Assembly (NCBI GenBank): GCA_009780825.1
Contig: WQZH01000002.1
Coordinates: forward strand, 124,001 to 188,000
Direction of reading: 5' to 3'
Source of the DNA: Desulfobulbus sp.
GTDB taxonomy: Bacteria > Desulfobacterota > Desulfobulbia > Desulfobulbales > Desulfobulbaceae
DNA length: 64,000 nucleotides
Program-made: the position numbers and the translations under genes
Shown: positions 31,192 through 39,809 of the stretch, one piece after another
How positions within the stretch are numbered: the first letter of the stretch is position 1
Layout: each line of letters starts with the position of its first letter
Notes under the pieces: generated by a model
Database searches by the model: none
Told to the model about the DNA's origin: nothing
What the model saw: only the letters and a program-made list of their open reading frames with translations

Positions 31192-31456
31192 TGCACCTTC
31201 CCTCTGCGATGCTCCTCCTTTTGCAACTTGCGTCATCCCGGTAAAAAACCTGCTGGTATCACGCTGCCGCTGCCGGCAGAACGGCATAACTAACGGTACA
31301 GCGCCTGGCGCTGTCCGGAGGGAAGCCCGGCCGTTCGATAAGGAAGGTTGACACTTCGGAAAGAATGAATCATTATACATCCTTCCATGCTTTGGGCATC
31401 CTTGGCATATCGTACGTTCTTCGGCAATTTTTTATAGCCGCAACTTCCGGAACACC

Positions 31457-32422
31457 ATGCTGAGAAAAAAAAACAGAGCGCTCCAGTCCGGCCAGTTTCT
31501 GGCCTTGGCCGCCAGCCTGCTGGTCGCTGGACAGATCGGTTTTGTCCTGTATCAGGGAACGCCGTTTTGTCTGAATGATGGCTGCACCATCGTGGAAAAG
31601 CTGATCAAGGTTCCACCTCTGGTCTTCAATGGAGTGGGATTCTGCTTTTTTCAGGCAATCTACTGGAGCTTACGGGCAGCCCGGAACGAACGGCGCCGTC
31701 TTCCGGCCTTTGTGCCGTACCTGCTGCTTGCCGCTCTCGGGGTGGAGGCGGTCCTGACCTGCTTTCAATACCTGGTGGCACAGACCTTCTGCGCCTATTG
31801 CCTGACTATTCTCGCGGTTATCGTCCTGCTCAATTGCCTGCTCGGCACCCGACAGATCATGGCAGGCGTGCTGGTCTTCGCCACCACATCTCTGGCGTTT
31901 GCCAGTTTAGATCTGCACCAGCCCGCTGTCGGCCGGCAAGCCTTTACCGCCGGCGTCTTCGCCAGCAGGCCGGGCGTAACCAACTACCCAGAACACTATC
32001 TTTTTTTCGCCTCGACCTGTCCCCACTGCGAACAGGTGATAGCCGCGCTGAAAACCAGCGGCCGACTCACCGTGCACTTCAACCCCATCGACCGGGTCCG
32101 CGCCATCGATTTGGACAACACTACGGTCAACACCTCTTACACCCCGGCCCTCAACAAAGCCCTGTTGGCCGCCTTGGGGATCAACGAGATTCCGGTACTT
32201 ATGACCAAAACGCCGGATGGATGGAACATCCGCCAGGGTGAGGCCGCCGTGTTTGCCGCTCTCAGTTTGCCCGCCCCAACCGCAACCACCGGCGGGCAAC
32301 GGTCGAACTCCCTGGCACCGCCCGCGATGCAATCCGTGATTCCAGGCATGGACAGCAACGACAGCTGCCAGGTCTCCTCTCCGGATTGTGCCGCCAGACC
32401 GGGACAATCGACTATTCGTTGA
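31457..32422 (+). CDS. Vitamin K epoxide reductase (VKOR)-thioredoxin-fold fusion
   Basis: A 321-aa membrane protein. Residues 10-155 hold about four membrane helices with the VKOR cysteines: CLNDGC in the periplasmic loop near 37-42 and the quinone-side active pair FCAYC near 112-116. Residues about 180-270 form a periplasmic thioredoxin-like domain with active site STCPHCEQV. Bacterial VKOR oxidises DsbA-like partners and passes electrons to quinone; here the partner is fused. The last 50 residues are Ser/Pro-rich and carry two further cysteines. It would replace DsbB/DsbA for making disulfides. It lies beside tpx, although a terminator separates them. Confidence 0.88.
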   Translation: MLRKKNRALQSGQFLALAASLLVAGQIGFVLYQGTPFCLNDGCTIVEKLIKVPPLVFNGVGFCFFQAIYWSLRAARNERRRLPAFVPYLLLAALGVEAVLTCFQYLVAQTFCAYCLTILAVIVLLNCLLGTRQIMAGVLVFATTSLAFASLDLHQPAVGRQAFTAGVFASRPGVTNYPEHYLFFASTCPHCEQVIAALKTSGRLTVHFNPIDRVRAIDLDNTTVNTSYTPALNKALLAALGINEIPVLMTKTPDGWNIRQGEAAVFAALSLPAPTATTGGQRSNSLAPPAMQSVIPGMDSNDSCQVSSPDCAARPGQSTIR

Positions 32423-32759
32423 TTCCGGCTCCCGAAACAAATCCTCGATATTCTCCGACCTTGTACCGTAATCTCCATTTGACGAATACGCTTCGGCTTC
32501 TTATTTTAGGCACGGTTGCCCATCGTTTGCGCACGTTGCCCCACCCCTGCCGTCAATCCGGCGCGACATGAGTGTCTCCGACCGGCCATTTCGTGCCTGG
32601 CTGGCCACAAGAAGAGTCAATATGCTATCGTTTTCCCCAATAACGGCAACCACCGCGCTCGACCGGGACTGCCGCTCCGTCGATGTCCCATGCCTTATTG
32701 GCCTGGAATCCCCCTACCCTACGACAATCCTCTGGGATGAATGATTCGGGCCAGAAAAC
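32423..32759. other. Intergenic region, nothing recognised
   Basis: A 337-bp stretch between the VKOR fusion and the ModF-like gene. Short ORFs on both strands lack ribosome sites and homology. I see no Moco-type riboswitch consensus and no ModE-like palindrome despite the ModF-like neighbour. Confidence 0.5.
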
Positions 32760-34151
32760 ATGCTGCTGATCAAACAACTCACCGCCGATGGCTTGTGGAT
32801 CGATCACTTTGCCGCCAATCCCGGAGAAGCCTGGTGCCTCATTGGCAGCAACGGTTCAGGCATTGAGCAATTCTGTGAGATCATCGCCGGAGAACAGACC
32901 GATTACTGCGCCAAAAAGTTGAGCCTGCCGCCGGACATCGGCGTACTGTCGTTCAAGCGGCAGCAGTCGCTTTTCGAGGCCGAACTCCGCAAGGACGACA
33001 CCGATTTCCTTGACCGGATCGACCCCGGCACCCCGGCTCGCGCCTTCCTCACCGACATCGACCGGCATCGCTTTCTGATCGATCTGTTCGCGTTCTCCGA
33101 CTTACTCGACCGGGGGTACCGCCAGTTGAGTTCCGGCCAGGTGCGGAAGCTCTGCCTCCTTGAGATCATCACCAAAGGCATCGGCCAGCTGATTCTGGAA
33201 AATCCGTATGAGGGGCTCGACCAGGCCAGCTGCGTAGAACTGAACCGCGTGCTGGCCGGGTTGCTGGCTCAGGGGATGGGCCTGCTCATCCTGGTCGGCA
33301 ACAGCGCCGATATTCCCCAATGGTGCACGCATCTGGCGGCGTTTCGCGCCGGAACCCTCGCCGTCCAAGGGCCGAGGGCCGAGGTGCTGGCCGAGGTGAG
33401 CGGCTGGTTAACCAGCCAACCGCCGCTCTTTCAAGTCACGGTGGAGGACTTCCGCCAAGACCGGCGACAGCCGGAAGGAGCCGGAGATGCTGGCCCCAAT
33501 CTGCTCACCCTGCGTTCAGGTTTTGCCCGTTACGGCGCAGTCGAGGTCTTCAACGGTCTCGATCTTGTCATCGATCGGGGCGGGCATACCTTGATCACCG
33601 GCCCCAACGGTTGCGGCAAATCGACCCTGCTGCAACTCATCAGCGGTGACCATCCGCTGTGCTACACCAACGATCTGACACTCTTCGGCCAGCGGCGCGG
33701 CAGCGGTGAATCGATCTGGGAACTGAAACAGCGGATGGGCATTCTCAGTCCGGACCTCCACCGCAATCACCGTGTGGCTGGCAGCGGGCTAGCCACCGTG
33801 GTCTCCGGGCTTTTCGACTCGATCGGACTCTACACCCGCCCCAGTGAAGCGCAACTGCAACTCGGCCGCCGCTGGCTGAGCCGCCTTGGCCTGGCACATA
33901 AGACGCAACAGCCGTTCCGCCAGATGAATTACGGCGAACAACGGCTGCTTTTGCTGGCCCGGGCTCTGATCAAGGCACCAGAATTGCTTCTCCTCGACGA
34001 ACCGACCCAGGGGCTCGACGAACCCAATCGCATGGCCCTGCTCGACTTTCTCGCCGCTATTGCCAACGAGCAACTGACCACCATCGTCTACGTCAGCCAC
34101 CGCCCGGACGAATACCGGGATTTTTTCCGGACGCATGTCCGGTTTGCATGA
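32760..34151 (+). CDS. ModF-like tandem ABC ATPase with degenerate first domain
   Basis: A 463-aa soluble protein with two ABC ATPase domains and no membrane part. The second (about 245-463) is complete: Walker A GPNGCGKST, an ATPase signature reading MNYGEQR, Walker B LLLLDEPTQGLDE and switch VSHRPDE. The first keeps the overall fold and LSSGQVRK signature, but its Walker A reads GSNGSGIEQF, with Ile where the essential Lys should be. Its Walker B reads LILENPYEGLD, lacking the Asp-Glu pair, so it probably does not hydrolyse ATP. The layout matches E. coli ModF, linked to molybdate genes and of unknown mechanism. No mod genes are adjacent. Confidence 0.85.
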   Translation: MLLIKQLTADGLWIDHFAANPGEAWCLIGSNGSGIEQFCEIIAGEQTDYCAKKLSLPPDIGVLSFKRQQSLFEAELRKDDTDFLDRIDPGTPARAFLTDIDRHRFLIDLFAFSDLLDRGYRQLSSGQVRKLCLLEIITKGIGQLILENPYEGLDQASCVELNRVLAGLLAQGMGLLILVGNSADIPQWCTHLAAFRAGTLAVQGPRAEVLAEVSGWLTSQPPLFQVTVEDFRQDRRQPEGAGDAGPNLLTLRSGFARYGAVEVFNGLDLVIDRGGHTLITGPNGCGKSTLLQLISGDHPLCYTNDLTLFGQRRGSGESIWELKQRMGILSPDLHRNHRVAGSGLATVVSGLFDSIGLYTRPSEAQLQLGRRWLSRLGLAHKTQQPFRQMNYGEQRLLLLARALIKAPELLLLDEPTQGLDEPNRMALLDFLAAIANEQLTTIVYVSHRPDEYRDFFRTHVRFA

Positions 34152-34357
34152 ACCCCGGGGTGGATAAATTCCTCTTTGACCCCGGCATGTCCTGGAGTTG
34201 TATGAGATGCGCCGATGTCGCCCGCCGCCAAGCGGGTGAACGGTCGCAGCCGTTGCATCCGGTTCCACCCCACCGGGAGATGCGGGGCCGGCAAATTAGG
34301 ACGGGCAACAGACGCGTTGCCCTCGAAAATGCGCGTTCATAGCGCCTTGGAGAAATT

Positions 34358-34912
34358 ATGATATTGCCATACCGAGACTATCGGCCCCAGGTCGGCAAAG
34401 GTGGCTGGGTCGCCCCCAACGCCACCTTGATCGGTGACGTGATGCTGGGCGAGGATGTGTCGCTTTGGTTCGGAGTCATCTGCCGGGGCGATGTGCACCG
34501 GATCCGCATCGGCGCCCGCACCAACATCCAGGACCTCACCCTGCTCCATATCACTCAGCATACGGGAGCGGACCGGGCCGACCAGGACGGTCATCCGACG
34601 ATCATCGGTTGTGAGGTCACAGTCGGCCATCGGGCCATTCTCCACGGCTGCACCGTGGGAGACCTCTGCCTGATCGGCATGGGGGCAATCATCCTTGACG
34701 GCGCGGTCATCGGCAAGGAATCAATCGTCGGGGCTGGTTCAGTGGTAACGCCGGGCAAACACTTCCCGCCTCGTTCCCTGATCATGGGAACGCCGGCCAA
34801 GGTGGTCAAAGAGGTCAGTGATGCCCAGCTGCAAGAGATGCAGGCCTCGTGGCGGCGCTATGTGGCGCTGAAAAACGAATACCATGAGGCCAGAGTGGGA
34901 GACTGCTTTTAA
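34358..34912 (+). CDS. Gamma carbonic anhydrase-like hexapeptide-repeat protein (YrdA family)
   Basis: A 184-aa left-handed beta-helix protein with hexapeptide turns from about residue 15 to 140 (VAPNATLIGDVMLGEDVSLW, VVTPGK). The metal ligands of the family are present in TLLHITQH and VTVGHRAILHGC, three histidines across the trimer interface. YrdA/CaiE-type members are trimeric metalloproteins, some with carbonic anhydrase activity; enzymatic activity here is unproven. It is encoded alone on the plus strand. A bicarbonate-handling role would suit a sulfate reducer, but that is inference. Confidence 0.88.
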   Translation: MILPYRDYRPQVGKGGWVAPNATLIGDVMLGEDVSLWFGVICRGDVHRIRIGARTNIQDLTLLHITQHTGADRADQDGHPTIIGCEVTVGHRAILHGCTVGDLCLIGMGAIILDGAVIGKESIVGAGSVVTPGKHFPPRSLIMGTPAKVVKEVSDAQLQEMQASWRRYVALKNEYHEARVGDCF

Positions 34913-34942
34913 CGGGCCGCCAGGCTCCGTTGTTGGGCGGTG

Positions 34943-35239
34943 TTAGAGAACCAGAACGGAATTGGTTTCTCCGTACTCGTTGGGGGAATAGCCGTCTGCC
35001 TCGGCATCGTTGACCCAGACACCGCCGTCGAGCACATAGCGGAAGCAATAGGAACGGCCGGCCGGCAAAGAGAGCGTGGCGGAAAAACTGCCGTCCTTGA
35101 GTTTCTTCATTGGCGCCTCCTGCGGCGACCAATCGTTGAACTCGCCAGCCACCACAGCGCTTTCTGCCTTTTCCTCGTTTTCGTACTTGAAGGTGACACG
35201 GCACATCGTTCCGGTTGTGGAATAACTTTTCTTCAGCAT
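34943..35239 (-). CDS. CBM48 / isoamylase N-terminal-type glycogen-binding protein
   Basis: A 98-aa single-domain protein. The start at 35239 follows AAGGAG at 7 nt; the frame extends upstream without ribosome sites. It has the early-set E fold motifs found in AMPK-beta and isoamylase N-terminal domains: VVAGEFNDWSP, then MKKLKDGSFSATLSLPAGR, then YCFRYVLDG and WVNDAEAD. Stand-alone versions are common in Desulfobacterota and are thought to bind alpha-glucans; no glycogen gene is nearby. It converges with the gamma carbonic anhydrase gene. Confidence 0.85.
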   Translation of the reverse strand: MLKKSYSTTGTMCRVTFKYENEEKAESAVVAGEFNDWSPQEAPMKKLKDGSFSATLSLPAGRSYCFRYVLDGGVWVNDAEADGYSPNEYGETNSVLVL

Positions 35240-35530
35240 AAAAGATCTCCTTGCCCGTCGAGGGCGGATTGGCTCGAATCGTGGAGCAACACAACGGTAT
35301 TCCATAAAATGGTATAACAGCCGATTACTGGGGGCAAGCACTATCTCAACGCGCAACAATCCTTAAACATCCGATGAAAACACCATGGATGAGAGGCGAG
35401 GCCTTGCCGAGGGCGCGCTGTTGCCGGTGAAACCGCTGCCTCGTCCCTGTAACCCCTCTGTTTTTCCAGTACGCAATACGTTTCCACCCATCCCGTATAA
35501 TCAGTCATTCCCATTTTGTTGCCAACGACC

Positions 35531-36802
35531 ATGACGACTTCCCCCACTGACCAGTCCAGACCGCGCATACCCGAATTGCTGGCGCCCGCCGGAAATTTCG
35601 AAAAATTGATCACCGCCATTCATTATGGCGCCGACGCCGTATATCTGGGCGGCAAGGCATTCAGTCTCCGTGCCCACGCCGCCAATTTCGACGAGGATGA
35701 ACTGCGGCAAGCAGTGGTCTATGCTCACGACCGCGGCGTCAAGGTGTATGTCACGGTCAACATCTTTGCCCATAGCCGCGATCTGGAACACCTGGAGCCC
35801 TACCTGCTGCTGCTGCGGGAAATTGGCGTTGACGGCTGCATTGTCAGCGATCCCGGCATCCTGGTCATCGCCCGGCGGCTTGTTCCCGAGTTAACGCTCC
35901 ACCTGTCCACCCAGGCCAATGTGACCAACATCGCCAGTGCCCGTTTCTGGGCCGAACAGGGGGTGAGCCGTCTCAACCTCGCCAGGGAACTCGGCCTGGA
36001 TGAAATTCGAGCCATGCGAGCCGCCACCTCCGCCGAACTGGAGGTGTTTGTGCATGGAGCGCTGTGTATTTCCTATTCGGGCCGCTGCCTGCTCAGTCAG
36101 TATTTCACCGGACGCAACGCCAACCAGGGTGACTGTGCCCACCCCTGCCGCTACGCCTACGCTGTGGTCGAAGAAAAACGGCCGGGTCAATATTTTCCGG
36201 TCGAGGAAGACCAGCGCGGCACCTATATCTTCAACGCCCGCGATCTCTGCCTGCTGGACCGGCTCCCGATGCTGATCGATGCCGGCGTCGATGCCATCAA
36301 GATTGAAGGCCGGATGAAATCAACGGGCTATGTAGGGGCAGTGGTGCGGTTGTACCGGCTGGCCCTCGACTGGATCCAACAGCAACTTTTTTCCGGTCTC
36401 TCACCAGTTAGCCTCGTCTTGCCCGAAGTTTTTCACAAAGAATTGAACAAGATCGGTACCCGGGGGCAGACAGAAAACTTTTTCGCCTCCAGCCCTTCAT
36501 CCGGCGACATGTTGTATGATAGAATGAGATTCGAACAAGGGTTCGTGCCTGCTGGCATTATCCGCGCCGCCGCCCCCCTCCTGGTTGAGACGCGACATAC
36601 GATCTTAGTTGGCGACCAGGTGGAATATGTGGGGCGGACGGCCATTGAACCGGAATCGGTGACGGTCAGCGCCATCCAACTGGAAGATGGCACGCCGGTA
36701 CATCGGGCAAATCCGGGCAGTAGAGTCATCCTGCACACCGAACCGCCCCTGGCAACCATTGAACCTCTCTCCCTGGTGCGCAAACAGATCAAGCCCGCAT
36801 GA
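35531..36802 (+). CDS. U32 family protein, TrhP/YegQ-like tRNA hydroxylation factor
   Basis: A 423-aa protein that starts PELLAPAGNFEKLITAIHYGADAVYLGG, the defining N-terminus of peptidase family U32. The family signature EVFVHGALCISYSGRCLLSQ near 175 and GDCAHPCRY near 202 supply cysteines for an iron-sulfur cluster. Length and the beta-barrel C-terminus match TrhP (YegQ), required for 5-hydroxyuridine at tRNA position 34, rather than the longer RlhA. It overlaps by 4 bp with a second U32-like gene. Proteolytic activity, once assumed for the family, is not expected. Confidence 0.88.
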   Translation: MTTSPTDQSRPRIPELLAPAGNFEKLITAIHYGADAVYLGGKAFSLRAHAANFDEDELRQAVVYAHDRGVKVYVTVNIFAHSRDLEHLEPYLLLLREIGVDGCIVSDPGILVIARRLVPELTLHLSTQANVTNIASARFWAEQGVSRLNLARELGLDEIRAMRAATSAELEVFVHGALCISYSGRCLLSQYFTGRNANQGDCAHPCRYAYAVVEEKRPGQYFPVEEDQRGTYIFNARDLCLLDRLPMLIDAGVDAIKIEGRMKSTGYVGAVVRLYRLALDWIQQQLFSGLSPVSLVLPEVFHKELNKIGTRGQTENFFASSPSSGDMLYDRMRFEQGFVPAGIIRAAAPLLVETRHTILVGDQVEYVGRTAIEPESVTVSAIQLEDGTPVHRANPGSRVILHTEPPLATIEPLSLVRKQIKPA

Positions 36803-37875
36803 AACCTTTTCTCAGCGTCCCTTTTCTGCCAGAAGACAAGTACGTCGACTTCCTCTGCCGATGTGCCGCCGACCTGGACAGCATCCATTTCGACCTGTTG
36901 CGTGACCAGGATCTCGCCAGCCTTACCCAGATCTCACCGATCATCAGCCAGGCGGCCAATATTGCCGGACTTGCACGTCTGAACGGGCCGAAGAAATATA
37001 CCCTGCTGAACAGCCGGTTTTATTCTCCCGAGCTGTTGACCGACCACGACTGCATCAAATCGATCCTGAGCAACCTGGACCACTGCCTGGATCGCGGGGT
37101 ACTCGACGGCATCGTCTACAACGATTACTACCTGCTCCAGGCGCTGGCCAACGGGTCTCCCGAAATCGCGGCCCAACTCGAAGCGGTGCCCAGCATCAAC
37201 GCCATGCAGGACTCCGTGCGTAAGATCGAGGCGCAACTGGTCTATATCGGTGCAACCGGCTTCAAGATGCCCGGCAAAATCATCCTCGACCGCTCGCTCA
37301 ACCGTAACTTGGACGAATTGGCCAAGATGTGTCTGACCATGCACCAGAATGTCCCCGGGCTCAAGCTCGAGGCGCTGGCCAACGAAGGCTGCCTGCCCTA
37401 TTGTCCCTTCAAGCTGTCCCACGATGCCTACATCGCCCTGGCCAACATGAAAGGCCTCGATCAGCTCCGTTCCCTCAACCGCAACGTCGGCTGCGTGCGG
37501 CTTTGGAGCGAACACCCGCACCGGTTGCTGCAATCGCCCTTCATCCGGCCGGAGGATATCGACCTCTATCTCTACCACGTGGATACGGTCAAACTGTGCG
37601 GCCGCTCGCTGGATTCCGATTTTCTGATCAACGCCATTACCGCCTACCGTGCCCGGCGGTACAACGGCAATCTGCTTGATCTGCTGAGCACCACCGCCTG
37701 GCTGGCTGACCGTCTCTATGTCGATAACAGCCTGCTGTCGTTCGATTTTGCCAACCTGCTTTCCCAATGCGACAACCGATGCGGCCGTTGCGGCTTTTGC
37801 CAGGAGTTGTTCGATTCCATCACCCACCCTCTTCCCCCCTCAGTGATCAGCGATCTGTACGCGGCTGCCAATTGA
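36799..37875 (+). CDS. Second U32-like iron-sulfur protein
   Basis: A 358-aa protein coupled (ATGA) to the TrhP-like gene. It lacks the LAPAGN start but shows a TIM-barrel-like pattern and the blocks NEGCLPYCPFKLSHDAYIAL near 198 and LYLYHVDTVKLCGRS near 265. Its C-terminus is a cysteine cluster, CDNRCGRCGFC, near 325-335, suited to binding an iron-sulfur cluster. NEGC-x-x-x-CPF is typical of distant U32 relatives such as UbiU/UbiV and YhbU/V. Translational coupling suggests the two work as a pair, as UbiU-UbiV do. The substrate is unknown. Confidence 0.7.
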   Translation: MKPFLSVPFLPEDKYVDFLCRCAADLDSIHFDLLRDQDLASLTQISPIISQAANIAGLARLNGPKKYTLLNSRFYSPELLTDHDCIKSILSNLDHCLDRGVLDGIVYNDYYLLQALANGSPEIAAQLEAVPSINAMQDSVRKIEAQLVYIGATGFKMPGKIILDRSLNRNLDELAKMCLTMHQNVPGLKLEALANEGCLPYCPFKLSHDAYIALANMKGLDQLRSLNRNVGCVRLWSEHPHRLLQSPFIRPEDIDLYLYHVDTVKLCGRSLDSDFLINAITAYRARRYNGNLLDLLSTTAWLADRLYVDNSLLSFDFANLLSQCDNRCGRCGFCQELFDSITHPLPPSVISDLYAAAN

Positions 37876-38001
37876 CAGAGGGAAACACTGCGGGTAAGGT
37901 GCGGTCGTCTTTCCAACCCCCTGCCCCTTGGCGCCATACTACAGCCCGGCGGCAGGGCGGCCCATATCGGACACTCCTGACCTTGCCAAAGGCGACACGA
38001 G

Positions 38002-38598
38002 ATGGAATCATTCGAACAGCTGCTCGCTGAATCAACGCGCATTCACGGTCATATCTGTGCCGGCCAGGTAATCGGCGTGCGCATGGCCATGGCCGGACTG
38101 GAGCGGATCAACATCATTGACCCCAAGGGAACCGAGCGGAAAAAACTCTATGTGCTGGTCGAGATCGACCGTTGCGCCACCGATGCCATCCAGTCGGTCA
38201 CCGGGTGCAGCTTGGGCAAACGCTCGTTGCGCTGGCTCGATTTCGGCATCATGGCCGCCACCTTCGTCAACCTCGCCAGCAATCATGCGGTCCGGGTGGT
38301 TGCCCGTGAGGAAGCCAGGATTCTGGCCGAAAACTATTGCCCGGAAATGGCGGACAAATACCAGCGCCAACTGCAGGCGTACAAGGTCATGCCCCTGGAT
38401 GAGTTGTTCACCTTCCAGCAAGTCGAGGTGAAAATCCCGGAATGCGCCCGGCCGGGCCGTCCGCTCCGCCGAGTCCAGTGCGACCAATGCGGCGACTGGG
38501 TTCAGGATTGCCGGGAGCGGGAACGAAGCGGCCGCACGCTCTGCCGCGCCTGCGACGGCGAGCGCTACTATCAGGTAATCGGACAAACGACGTGCTGA
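38002..38598 (+). CDS. FmdE-like protein with C-terminal zinc ribbon
   Basis: A 198-aa protein. The N-terminal 150 residues are the FmdE domain (named after formylmethanofuran dehydrogenase subunit E): HGHICAGQVIGVRMA near residue 15, EIDRCATDAIQSVTGCSLGKRSL near 55-75, supplying conserved His and Cys metal ligands. The tail is a treble-clef or zinc-ribbon with CDQCGDW near 162 and LCRACDG near 183. Free-standing FmdE proteins are frequent in sulfate reducers that lack the dehydrogenase, and their function is unknown. No fmd/fwd gene is in this window. Possible links to molybdenum or tungsten enzymes are speculative. Confidence 0.85.
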   Translation: MESFEQLLAESTRIHGHICAGQVIGVRMAMAGLERINIIDPKGTERKKLYVLVEIDRCATDAIQSVTGCSLGKRSLRWLDFGIMAATFVNLASNHAVRVVAREEARILAENYCPEMADKYQRQLQAYKVMPLDELFTFQQVEVKIPECARPGRPLRRVQCDQCGDWVQDCRERERSGRTLCRACDGERYYQVIGQTTC

Positions 38599-38786
38599 CG
38601 GCAGTCCCCGTCTCTCGCGGCAATCAGATTGATGACATTTCCGGACAGGCGATCGAACCAATGAATTTCATTGTACAGCAGGTTGGCGGCAAGCGCGGCA
38701 ATAATCTGAAGGAATAAAATCCGAGAAATTGACAAGGCGCTGGAGAGTGTTTTGCGCTTTGTGAATACAAGGCGGGAAAAACAATC

Positions 38787-39635
38787 ATGGCAACAGAGCT
38801 GACCAAAGAACAGTTTGTTGAGATATTGCGTGATCCCAAAATTACGTATGACCTGGACAAGAGATTATTCAAATACATTTATTCGTGTCCAAACCACGAG
38901 GCAGCAGCGAGTGTGGCTGGCAAAGCTCTTGGATATGGAGGTAAAAGTACGCAAGCCCCTTTAAATTCGGAAATTGGACGCCTTGCAAAGCGTATAGCGA
39001 AAGGATACGATATTGATTTTACTGTCCGTAGCGAACGGAAATATAAATACTGGGATTTATTTTTTAAAGGTCGAAACAAAGATGGTCTTTTTATTTGGAT
39101 GCTAAAACCTAATTTGATTGAGGCTCTTCGAGAATCGGGGATAGTTGCCTATACAGAACTTGACGACGACAGCGAAGAGCAGAAAGCGATACAAAGAGCA
39201 AAGCCAGCCACCGCGAGAGAAATAAAAGGCTCAGAGGACAGACCGCTGGATTATACAGGTACAGAGAAAAGTAAGACAATTAAAAAAAATAGCAGTTTTG
39301 CAAAAAGGGCTTTGCAAGATGCCGAATACACATGCCAAGTAGATTCAACGCACAAGACCTTCATAACTGTGTACGATGTACCTTACATGGAAGGACATCA
39401 TCTCATCCCATGCACGGTAGATCGCAGTGAAGCCTTTATGAAGGAATACAAGAAAAATATTGATTGCGTTGCAAACATCATTTGCATCTGCCCGACCTGT
39501 CACCGAGCGGTCCACTTCGGGGACGAAAACACCAAAACGGAAAAAATAAAGGTAATGTTCGCAAAACAAATCGAGAAGCTGAAAAAAGTAGGCATAAATA
39601 TAACCGAAGGAGAACTGCTGGAATTTTACAAATAA
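38787..39635 (+). CDS. HNH endonuclease, AT-rich orphan gene
   Basis: A 282-aa protein. The C-terminal third is an HNH nuclease: YTCQVDSTH near 183, the catalytic MEGHHLIPC near 205, then ICICPTCHRAVHFG near 230, giving two Cys pairs around the His-His core. The first 110 residues include GKALGYGGKSTQAPLNSEIGR-like text and RLAKRIAKGYDIDF, suggesting a DNA-recognition domain as in McrA-type restriction enzymes. Base composition is clearly more AT-rich than all neighbours (AAA, ATA and TTT codons abound), pointing to horizontal transfer. No methylase is adjacent, consistent with a modification-dependent nuclease. The recognised DNA is unknown. Confidence 0.8.
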   Translation: MATELTKEQFVEILRDPKITYDLDKRLFKYIYSCPNHEAAASVAGKALGYGGKSTQAPLNSEIGRLAKRIAKGYDIDFTVRSERKYKYWDLFFKGRNKDGLFIWMLKPNLIEALRESGIVAYTELDDDSEEQKAIQRAKPATAREIKGSEDRPLDYTGTEKSKTIKKNSSFAKRALQDAEYTCQVDSTHKTFITVYDVPYMEGHHLIPCTVDRSEAFMKEYKKNIDCVANIICICPTCHRAVHFGDENTKTEKIKVMFAKQIEKLKKVGINITEGELLEFYK

Positions 39636-39809
39636 TCGTACGTCGTTCTTCTAAAACTGCCCGTCGCCATATCATGGCGCTTCCTGACTTTCCTTGCCTC
39701 TGTATCCGCGAACCAGATGCGCCCCCGCGCTTTCGCCTTCCTGTCCAGGTTCTGCAACTGTTCATTTGGTAAAGGGAGCGCAAGGCAATGGCGCGAGGGT
39801 GAACCGAAC

